The position numbers were made by a program, and so were the translations under genes. The notes under the pieces were generated by a model. It was not told where the DNA came from, ran no database searches, and was given only the letters and a program-made list of their open reading frames with translations. Shown piece after piece: positions 6,346-12,930 of a DNA stretch of 13,853 bases (positions are counted from its first letter, which is position 1; each line of letters opens with the position of its first letter). The stretch is taken from NCBI GenBank assembly GCA_964519015.1, contig CAZFHZ010000087.1, forward strand, positions 1 to 13,853, given 5' to 3'. Source of the DNA: CAZFHZ01 sp964519015. GTDB lineage: Bacteria; Blakebacterota; Blakebacteria; Blakebacterales; CAYUVJ01.

Positions 6346-8931
6346 GTGGCCAAGACCTCCACGCCTCTCATGCAGCAGTATCTGCGGATCAAGTCGGAGC
6401 ACCCCGACGAGATCCTTCTCTTCCGCCTGGGCGACTTCTTCGAGACCTTCTTCGAGGACGCCCGCCTGACCGCTAAAGCCCTCGACATCGTGCTCACCAG
6501 CCGCAACGCCGGCGACGGCGAGGCGGCGATCCCCCTGGCCGGCTTCCCCGCTCACGCCGCCGAAGGCTACATCGGCCGCCTGCTTAAGGCGGGCCACCGG
6601 GTGGCCGTGTGCGAACAGATGGAGGACCCGAAGAAGGCCAAGGGCCTGGTCAAGCGGGAGGTGATCGAGGTCCTCTCCACCGGCACCGCGCTGGCCGAAG
6701 GGTTCCTGGACGGGACCCGCAACAACTGGCTGATGGCCGCCGCGCCGGGACCGGAAGGGGAGTGGGGCCTGGCGGTGGCCGATGTCTCCACCGGCGATTT
6801 CCTGCTCACCGAGGTGACCGGGGAACAGCTCCTCGACGAAGTACAGCGCTGGGAGCCGAGCGAAGTGCTGCTGCCGCAGGAGCTGGAGGAGGACCATCTG
6901 GCCCCCTTCGCCCCCGGGCGGCGCACCCTGACCCGCCTGGAGGCCTTCCGCTTCGACCCGGCGGCCGGGGAGCAGATGCTGAAGGAACACTTCGGCGTGA
7001 CCACCCTGAAGGGGTTCGGGGGGGGGGGGGCGAGCGGGGGGGTGGTGGCGGCCGCCGCCCTGATCGGCTACCTGCGCTCCCAGCATCTGGCCAGCCTGGG
7101 CCACCTCAAGCACCTGCGGGTGCTCGACCGCGGGGCGGGGATGCTGCTGGATGCCGCCACCGTGCGCAACCTGGAGCTGGTCGCCAACCTGCGCGACGGC
7201 GGGAAGGGAGGGACCCTGCTGGGGGTGCTCGACCGCACCGCCACCGGGCTGGGGGCGCGCACCCTGCGCCGGGCGCTCCTGCAGCCCCTGACCCGGCGCG
7301 AGGAGATCGAGGAACGCCTGGATGCGGTGACCGCGCTGGTCGAGACGGCCGAGCGGCGGGAGCGGATCCGCGCCTCCCTGGAGGGGCTGGGAGACCTGGA
7401 ACGGCTGGCCGTGCGGGTGGAGACGGGGAAGGCCTCCCCCCGCGACCTGGCCGCCCTGCGCGAGGTGCAGGGCCGGATCCCGGAGCTGCGGAGCGCGCTC
7501 GAAGGGCTGACCGGGACCTTGCTGGAGCGCCTGCGGGAGCGGCTCGACCCGCTGGCCGGACTGACCGGGGAGCTGCAGGCGGCCCTGGTGGACGAGCCCC
7601 CCCTGGTCCGCACCGAAGGGGGCATCTTCCGGGGCGGCTGGTCGGCCGAGCTCGACCGCCAGCGGGAACTGGCCTCCTCGGGCAAGGGGTGGATCGCCGA
7701 ACTCCAGAAGAAAGAGCGGGAGCGCACCGGCATCCCCACCCTGAAGGTGGGCTACAACAAGGTTTTCGGTTACTACCTGGAGGTCACCCGGACCCACGCC
7801 GACAAGGTGCCGGAGGACTACCAGCGCAAACAGACCCTGGTGGCCGCCGAGCGCTACATCACCCCCGAGCTGAAGGAGAAGGAGGAGGAGGTGCTGGGGG
7901 CCCAGGAGAAGGCGTGGACCCTGGAGAGCGAGCTCTTCGAGGAACTGCGCACCCGTACGGCCACCCACCTGGAGGCCCTCCAGGCCAACGCGGCCGCCCT
8001 GGGGATGCTCGATGTACTGGCCGGCCTGGCCGAGGCGGCGGTGCGGAGCGACTGGGTCCGCCCGGAGTTCGATCCGGACGGCTCGCTCTTGATTGAAGCC
8101 GGGCGCCACCCGGTGGTGGAGCCCCTGCTGCCGGCCGGGACCTTCATCCCCAACGACCTCGAGCTGGGCCCGCAGCGCCGCATCGCCATCATCACCGGGC
8201 CCAACATGGCCGGTAAGAGCACCTACCTGCGCCAGGTCGGCCTGATCTGCCTGATGGCCCAGGCCGGTTCCTTTGTGCCGGCCGGCCGGGCCCGCCTCCC
8301 CGTGCTCGACCGCATCTTCACCCGGGTAGGAGCCATGGACAACCTGGCCGGCGGGGAGTCCACCTTCCTGGTCGAGATGCACGAGACGGCCAACATCCTC
8401 CACCACGCCACCGAGCGTTCCCTGGTGCTGCTGGACGAGGTTGGGCGGGGGACCAGCACCTACGACGGGCTCTCGATCGCCTGGGCGGTGGCCGAGCATC
8501 TGCACGAGCAGGTGGGCGCCTTCACCCTCTTCGCCACCCACTACCACGAGCTGACCGTGCTGGCCGAACGGCTTCCCCGGATCTTCAACCTGAACGTGGC
8601 GGTCAAGGAGTGGGGGGATCGGGTGATCTTCCTGCACCAGATCGTGCCGGGAGGATGCGACCACTCCTACGGCATCCACGTGGCCGAACTGGCCGGGGTG
8701 CCGCGAGCGGTCATCGATCGGGCCCGGGTGCTCCTGCGCAACCTGGAGTCCGACCGGCCTCTCCCCCAGGCTTCGGAAGGGGGGGGGAAGCCGTCCTCCG
8801 CCGAGACCCAGATGGACCTCTTTCCCAGTCGCCCCGACCCCCTGATCCAGGAACTGCGCCGGCTCGACCCGGAGACGCTGACCCCGCTGGAAGCCCTCAA
8901 CCTGCTGGCCCGCCTGCGCGACTTGCTCTGA
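6346..8931 (+). CDS. mutS: DNA mismatch repair protein MutS
   Basis: MutS recognises mismatches and small loops and uses ATP to signal repair. The 861-residue product is a normal MutS1 length. The mismatch-reading F-x-E motif is F31-F32-E33 within FRLGDFFETFFEDA. The Walker A GPNMAGKS is at 618-625, Walker B with signature LLDEVGRGTSTYDG at about 695-708, and FATHYHEL at 729-736. The C-terminus carries QMDLF (822-826), a probable sliding-clamp binding motif, then the conserved LTPLEALNLLARLRDLL ending. The GTG start at 6346 has AGGACGA at 6334-6340; ATG 6370 would remove conserved residues. Codons 225-229 are written by 13 consecutive G, giving GGGGA in a loop where relatives have mixed residues, though total length fits the family. 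No mutL is in the window. A second G run (8779-8787) lies in the linker before the clamp motif. Confidence 0.97.
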   Translation: MAKTSTPLMQQYLRIKSEHPDEILLFRLGDFFETFFEDARLTAKALDIVLTSRNAGDGEAAIPLAGFPAHAAEGYIGRLLKAGHRVAVCEQMEDPKKAKGLVKREVIEVLSTGTALAEGFLDGTRNNWLMAAAPGPEGEWGLAVADVSTGDFLLTEVTGEQLLDEVQRWEPSEVLLPQELEEDHLAPFAPGRRTLTRLEAFRFDPAAGEQMLKEHFGVTTLKGFGGGGASGGVVAAAALIGYLRSQHLASLGHLKHLRVLDRGAGMLLDAATVRNLELVANLRDGGKGGTLLGVLDRTATGLGARTLRRALLQPLTRREEIEERLDAVTALVETAERRERIRASLEGLGDLERLAVRVETGKASPRDLAALREVQGRIPELRSALEGLTGTLLERLRERLDPLAGLTGELQAALVDEPPLVRTEGGIFRGGWSAELDRQRELASSGKGWIAELQKKERERTGIPTLKVGYNKVFGYYLEVTRTHADKVPEDYQRKQTLVAAERYITPELKEKEEEVLGAQEKAWTLESELFEELRTRTATHLEALQANAAALGMLDVLAGLAEAAVRSDWVRPEFDPDGSLLIEAGRHPVVEPLLPAGTFIPNDLELGPQRRIAIITGPNMAGKSTYLRQVGLICLMAQAGSFVPAGRARLPVLDRIFTRVGAMDNLAGGESTFLVEMHETANILHHATERSLVLLDEVGRGTSTYDGLSIAWAVAEHLHEQVGAFTLFATHYHELTVLAERLPRIFNLNVAVKEWGDRVIFLHQIVPGGCDHSYGIHVAELAGVPRAVIDRARVLLRNLESDRPLPQASEGGGKPSSAETQMDLFPSRPDPLIQELRRLDPETLTPLEALNLLARLRDLL
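7018..7030 (+). repeat. Thirteen-G mononucleotide run inside the mutS coding sequence
   Basis: Thirteen consecutive G, followed five bases later by seven more (7036-7042). The run lies in the connector region, well before the ATPase domain. A one-base insertion would shift into a frame open to 8096, giving a protein of about 580 residues without the ATPase. See the finding on this run for its possible meanings. Confidence 0.9.
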
Positions 8932-8946
8932 GCAGTCGGGGCTCGC

Positions 8947-10188
8947 TCACTTTCTCCGCCCGTAGACCTCCGGCCGCAGGCGGTAGCGGTCGATGGCCGG
9001 TTCCTCTCCGGTCCTCAGGTAGTTGTTTGTCTGATAGAGGTATCCGTCACGGATGATCAGGGCACCGGGAAGCCAGACGGAACATAGGTATCGGAACGCA
9101 GCACCATCGAAGACATCGAACAGAAATAGGGTGGTATCCTTCCTTACGTGGGTCATCGCGAAGAGGAATCGGCCATCGGAGAGCAACGCCCCGATCGGGG
9201 CCTCGAACTTCTGTTCGAGGCATCGCTGTTTCGCTTTCCGGTCCACCGCCACCATCAAGGAGTACTGTTCCGGGTTCCGCTCCCGAAGCCCCTCCGGGGC
9301 TCGGGGCGACCAGACCAGTGGAATCCGCTCGAAGGACTGTCGGATCTCCGTTCGCTCTCCCGAGATGAGGTCCATCACATGGATAGTGTAGATGGCCGGT
9401 TCTGAGGTGAAATCGACGTCATGGAACGTATGGCACCAGGCGACCCGGGTGTTCGGGAGCAGGGCGAAGTAAAGCCAGCCGAGGCTGGGGAGATCGTAGC
9501 CGATGCCCTCGCCCACGATCACGTCGGTGCGGAGATAGTCAGCGATCACCCGCACAGAATCCGGGGTTTCATAGATCAGGAAAATCTCCAGATGCTCGCG
9601 GCGGTTGCGGTCGAGGTCGCTGGCCTCGATGGAATAGACCCATCGCTGGTCGTCGATTGCGTAGATCTCCCCGGGCCTTCCCAGTCCGAGGTTCCGCTCC
9701 TTCAGGAGAGGGAAATCGGGCCGCCGGTTCATGAAGTCGCGGCTGGCGACATAGGACCGGTCGGGCCGGAAGACGTGGGCGTTGGTTCCAAATTGGACGC
9801 CGAACGCGGTCAGGTATCCCTCGGGACTCTGGAAGAGCCGTCTGGCTTGACGCAGTTCCCCTGGACCATCCCCCGGTCCTCCGAATCGGGTCTGCGGTCT
9901 CCCGTCGGGGGCGTAGACTTTGATCCAATCCTCGTCCAGGACGAGGACGTCGCCGCTCTCTTCCACGGCGAGTGTGTTCGCGACCAGTCGTGCGAGCAGG
10001 TAGTCGGAGGGCACCTCCCCGCTGGGGATCCGGCCGACCCATTCCACCGCGTCCTCCAGGGCCGGGGCGCGGGTTGTCCCCTCTCCGCCGGAGCCACCGC
10101 AACCGGAGAGCAGGAGCACGGTCGTAGCGATTAAGAGCGGGACGACCTGGATCCCGCCTACATGGTGCCGCAGGGGCGTTCTTCGCAT
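8947..10188 (-). CDS. 6-bladed beta-propeller lipoprotein of unknown function
   Basis: A 413-residue precursor. Its signal peptide ends in the lipobox LSGC with Cys30 as the lipidated residue; glycine at the next position argues for the outer membrane if Lol rules apply. The mature chain carries the hallmark of the 6-bladed beta-propeller family (NHL-like): WIKVYAPDGRPQTRFGGPGDGPGEL at about 88-112 (shown in two parts by its key residues FGG and GPGEL). Blade-like strands such as GEIYAIDD, RFLFAMTH and GALIIRDGYLY follow. The family is common in Gemmatimonadota and Bacteroidota and its ligands are mostly unknown. On the minus strand GGAAGG lies seven bases ahead of the ATG. The stop is 15 bases from the mutS stop, so the two genes converge with no visible terminator. 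By eye its codon third positions hold more A and T than its neighbours, which may mark acquired DNA. Confidence 0.75.
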   Translation of the reverse strand: MRRTPLRHHVGGIQVVPLLIATTVLLLSGCGGSGGEGTTRAPALEDAVEWVGRIPSGEVPSDYLLARLVANTLAVEESGDVLVLDEDWIKVYAPDGRPQTRFGGPGDGPGELRQARRLFQSPEGYLTAFGVQFGTNAHVFRPDRSYVASRDFMNRRPDFPLLKERNLGLGRPGEIYAIDDQRWVYSIEASDLDRNRREHLEIFLIYETPDSVRVIADYLRTDVIVGEGIGYDLPSLGWLYFALLPNTRVAWCHTFHDVDFTSEPAIYTIHVMDLISGERTEIRQSFERIPLVWSPRAPEGLRERNPEQYSLMVAVDRKAKQRCLEQKFEAPIGALLSDGRFLFAMTHVRKDTTLFLFDVFDGAAFRYLCSVWLPGALIIRDGYLYQTNNYLRTGEEPAIDRYRLRPEVYGRRK

Positions 10189-10269
10189 CGGGCAGCCTTC
10201 CAGGTCAGGGGCCCTCTCCTCAGGAAAGAGGACGGACGAGCGGAGGAGGCGCTTACGACCGAATTCGGC

Positions 10270-11106
10270 TCAGGGCCGGTACTCGGCCAGCGCCCAGCGG
10301 CCTTCCCCGTCGGGATGGTCGTCGATCCAGCCCACCAGGCCGATCCCTGCCGTCCAGTACTCCCGGTGGTGGACCCCCTGCTCGTCCCCCGCACGCCGGC
10401 TCCAGAAGGTCAACTCGGTGCAGCGCCAGAGCCCGGCCGGGACCCGCACCAGGGTATCCGCGGCGGTGACCGTCCAGCCGAATCCCTGGGCGGTCCACCA
10501 CCCCTTGATCCGGGAGTCGGGGGCGGGCACCACCAGGTCGGCGCTCCGGCCCCGCTGGAGGTAGACCGGTTCCAGCGGGCCCCCGACCGTACCCGTCCAG
10601 GCGGTCAGGTCGAGCAGCCCGGCCGAGGAGTTGGCCACATACCAGGGGAGGTGCCCCTGCGAGGTCCGGCCGGAGGACTCCACCCGGAAGACAGGACCCT
10701 CGGTCTCGGCGTAGAGGTTGCTGCCGGCCCGCAAGGTGTCGCCTCGGACGGCCTCGACGATGTAGCCGACACCCCGGTAATCGGGCCAGCGGTAGCGCGC
10801 GGAGCGCAGGCCCTCGAAACGGACCACGGGATCGAGCCGCAGGGCGTGCTCCGGTGGGGGGAGCTCGGCCGTCACGACCACCCAGAGGGTGTCCTCGGGG
10901 GCCGAGAAATCGGCCACCGGCCAGCCGGGCAGCTGCAGGTAGACCCATTCGGTCCCCTCGCGGGCGGCCAGCCGGTAGGGGGCGGGCTCCCTCAGCACCA
11001 CCCGGCCGGCGCAGGCGGCCAACACCAGAACGCCCAGCAGCGGGAGGTATCCGGTGGCTAAGGGGACGCTACTTCGTTTCCACAGGAAGATTCTTGGATG
11101 GGTCAT
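10270..11106 (-). CDS. Lipoprotein of unknown function
   Basis: A 278-residue precursor I do not recognise. It has a lipobox LAAC (Cys32) after a hydrophobic stretch at about 20-31, so it is an envelope lipoprotein. The mature part is rich in beta-prone and aromatic residues (EGTEWVYLQLPGWPV; YRWPDYRGVGYIVEAV). The closing segment, WRCTELTFWSRRAG then HREYWTAGIGLVGW, resembles the end of DUF3108-like extracellular proteins, in which a beta-strand precedes a YW.A.GIGLV turn; I offer this only as a weak resemblance. The ATG at 11106 has CAGGAG 11 bases upstream on the minus strand, and a good -10 element about 40 bases upstream. Gap to the next minus-strand gene is 81 bases, so the pair may be transcribed together. 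Third-position GC is higher here than in that neighbour. Confidence 0.6.
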   Translation of the reverse strand: MTHPRIFLWKRSSVPLATGYLPLLGVLVLAACAGRVVLREPAPYRLAAREGTEWVYLQLPGWPVADFSAPEDTLWVVVTAELPPPEHALRLDPVVRFEGLRSARYRWPDYRGVGYIVEAVRGDTLRAGSNLYAETEGPVFRVESSGRTSQGHLPWYVANSSAGLLDLTAWTGTVGGPLEPVYLQRGRSADLVVPAPDSRIKGWWTAQGFGWTVTAADTLVRVPAGLWRCTELTFWSRRAGDEQGVHHREYWTAGIGLVGWIDDHPDGEGRWALAEYRP

Positions 11107-11145
11107 GGCGGGTCCGGCTCCTGCCCCTCTCGCAGGTCGGCCATT

Positions 11146-11174
11146 ATTCTACCACCGGGCGAAGGCGAGGGGAA
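11146..11174 (-). promoter_or_regulatory. Candidate sigma-70-like promoter for the minus-strand lipoprotein gene
   Basis: On the minus strand, TAGAAT (11151 down to 11146) is a close -10 match, with TTCCCC (11174 down to 11169) 17 bases upstream as a weak -35. Predicted start near 11139 gives a leader of about 33 bases with the CAGGAG site. The -10 is an unusually AT-rich patch for this region. Confidence 0.4.
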
Positions 11175-11231
11175 CCGCCGCACTTCAGTCGGGCAGGGGG
11201 GCCAGCATCGGGTCACGCTCCCAAGGCGAGG

Positions 11232-11261
11232 TTGGGCCGGACCCGGCCGGTATGCTAGGCT
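11232..11261 (+). promoter_or_regulatory. Candidate promoter for the M23-like lipoprotein gene
   Basis: TTGGGC (11232-11237) and TAGGCT (11256-11261) are separated by 18 bases, and TGC just before the -10 gives an extended -10. Each hexamer is only a half match. It is followed by an A-rich TAAAGAAAAGG stretch and sits about 55 bases before the start codon. It is the best candidate in an otherwise GC-rich gap. Confidence 0.3.
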
Positions 11262-11315
11262 AAAGAAAAGGCACGATCTCCTGCCGCACGTCCGAGAGGG
11301 GTCGAGGAGGGCGGT

Positions 11316-12833
11316 ATGGCCCGGATGACGGCCGGCCTGGGTCCACTGTTGGCACTGCTGGGAGGGGTGCTGCTCACCGCCTGCTTCTACACCATCCCCG
11401 AACTCCCCTCCTGGATGACCCCCCCGGGACCGGAGCCGAGTTATCCGGCCGCCGAACCGAGCCCGCTACCCGACGAGGCCTACTTCACGGTGTGCCTGGC
11501 CGCCCTGGAAGAGGTCCTGGACGGCCAGCCGGAGGGTCCCGCCCTGATCGCCTTCCTCCATGAGCGGGGACGGCGGGCGCGGGTCGAACAGGGACTGCCG
11601 ATCGCGGTCGAGAGCGGATACCAGGGGACCCATTTCTGGATCGCCGTGCAGGACCCGCGCATCTCCCAGGCGGAAGTCCCGGTCCGTTTCGACGAGGCGA
11701 GTGATGTGCTGTATATCCAGAAGGTCCGGCTCGGCCGGGACCTGCACGGCCTGCTCCTGGCCGGTGAGCTGGTCCGGGCCCAGGCCCATCTGCGCTCCAC
11801 GCCCGGCTCGAAGACCGACGTGGCCGGCTACCTGTTCGACGAACTCCAGGCCCGGGAACTGCAGTCGGCCATCGTAGCGGCCCGGGGTCTGCAACCGGTC
11901 GGGGCGGACACCCTGGCGGTGCCGATCTACGACTTCCTGCTGCGCGACAGCCTGCTCCAGCTGCTGGCCATCATCGAGGGCGGCAGCCGGTTGCACCGCT
12001 GGCGCCTCCTCTACGGCCTGCTGGCCTACCCTCGGTCACAGCTCGATCCGGACGACCACCCCGACTGGTGCGACCACCGACCGCGGCTGGCCGGGATCGA
12101 CATTGAGGCCCGTCGGGGGCGGGAGATGCCCAGCCCGATCGAGGGACTCGTCACCCGGATCGAGCGACCGCTCATCCCCTCGTTTCCCTGGACCGGACTT
12201 CTCGTCCGGGGGACCGGTCAGGACGAGGGGATCGACGTGCGCATCCTGGGGTTGGAGCCGCTGGTGACCGAATGGGCGGAGGTGGGGCGGGAGCAGACCC
12301 TGGGGCGGGTGCTGGCCATCCCCAAGGGGGTGCGCGGGGTTGATGCGCACCTCCACCTGGAGATCTACCGCTTCGGCGAGCGCGATTCCTGGGCGGAGAG
12401 CCTCGATGATCCGCTGACCAAACAGATGCGGCTCTACGAACAGCGGGCGGAGGTGGTCACTCCGCGGACCGCGCTATTCCAGCAGGCACTCGCGCTGGAG
12501 GAGGCCGACAGCCTGGCGGCGGCGGTAACCGCCTGGGAAGGAGCGCTGGCCCTGCCCAACTGGCAGCTCTCCAACGCGATCCTCTACCACCACTTGGCCC
12601 GTTGCCTGGCCGCCCTCGGCCGGTTCGACGAGGCCGCCGTGGTCCAGCAGGGATTGATCGACCGGCTGGAATGGGAACTCGACTACGCCGCCGGGCGCCT
12701 CCCCGACCCCCGGCTGGGCACCATCAGCGCCTGCCCCGACTCCGCCTCGCTCGTCCTGCAGCTGGCCCGCCACCGGCAGAACCTGGCCGCCTACCGCCGC
12801 GGTGAGGAGGGCGGGTTTTTCTACGACTACTGA
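11316..12833 (+). CDS. Lipoprotein with degenerate M23 (LytM-like) peptidase domain
   Basis: A 505-residue lipoprotein precursor; the lipobox is LTAC with Cys23. A proline-rich linker (about 28-50) leads to an unassigned helical region (50-240). Residues about 254-350 look like an M23/LytM fold: LAGIDIEARRGREMPSPIEGLV corresponds to the HxGxD segment and following turn (key residues G260, D262), and DAHLHLEIY holds the HxH pair H345/H347. The residue matching the first zinc histidine is Leu258, and no YAHL-type histidine is evident, so peptidase activity is doubtful; a nonenzymatic EnvC/NlpD-like activator is possible. The C-terminal 120 residues (FQQALALEEADSLAAA; LARCLAALGRFDEAA) are TPR-like. 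Start ATG 11316 follows GAGGAGG at 11304-11310. Lipid anchoring suggests a cell-wall role, as does the SPOR protein upstream, but no direct link is shown. Confidence 0.65.
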   Translation: MARMTAGLGPLLALLGGVLLTACFYTIPELPSWMTPPGPEPSYPAAEPSPLPDEAYFTVCLAALEEVLDGQPEGPALIAFLHERGRRARVEQGLPIAVESGYQGTHFWIAVQDPRISQAEVPVRFDEASDVLYIQKVRLGRDLHGLLLAGELVRAQAHLRSTPGSKTDVAGYLFDELQARELQSAIVAARGLQPVGADTLAVPIYDFLLRDSLLQLLAIIEGGSRLHRWRLLYGLLAYPRSQLDPDDHPDWCDHRPRLAGIDIEARRGREMPSPIEGLVTRIERPLIPSFPWTGLLVRGTGQDEGIDVRILGLEPLVTEWAEVGREQTLGRVLAIPKGVRGVDAHLHLEIYRFGERDSWAESLDDPLTKQMRLYEQRAEVVTPRTALFQQALALEEADSLAAAVTAWEGALALPNWQLSNAILYHHLARCLAALGRFDEAAVVQQGLIDRLEWELDYAAGRLPDPRLGTISACPDSASLVLQLARHRQNLAAYRRGEEGGFFYDY

Positions 12834-12892
12834 GCCCACCCGGTGGTGAAGGGGAAGGCCGCATGGGCGGGCAGGGGGTTGGTGCGGGCGCC

Positions 12893-12921
12893 TTGGAACG
12901 GGAGCAAGGAATGGCTATGTT
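12893..12921 (+). promoter_or_regulatory. Promoter of rnr, possibly giving a leaderless mRNA
   Basis: TTGGAA (12893-12898) and TATGTT (12916-12921) are 17 bases apart, each matching four of six consensus sigma-70 positions. Transcription would begin near 12928, only about three bases before the rnr ATG at 12931. No purine-rich ribosome-binding site lies within 15 bases of that ATG; the nearest, AAGGA, is at 12906-12910, inside the promoter spacer. Confidence 0.5.
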
Positions 12922-12930
12922 GCGTTCACG

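Noticed and set aside
7018..7042. A glycine-rich insertion in MutS
   Set aside because: Aligning by memory to family members, the GFG-to-AAAALIGYL distance is normal, so this is a substitution-like or G-called stretch, not extra residues.
6298..8679. A 793-codon open frame on the minus strand opposite mutS
   Set aside because: It mirrors mutS, which has every family motif on the plus strand. Its predicted protein is proline-, glycine- and glutamine-rich low complexity with no domain, as expected from antisense of GC-rich coding DNA.
9421..11061. Plus-strand open frames at 9421-10134 and 10162-11061
   Set aside because: Both are opposite the two lipoprotein genes, whose signal peptides, lipoboxes and ribosome-binding sites favour the minus strand.
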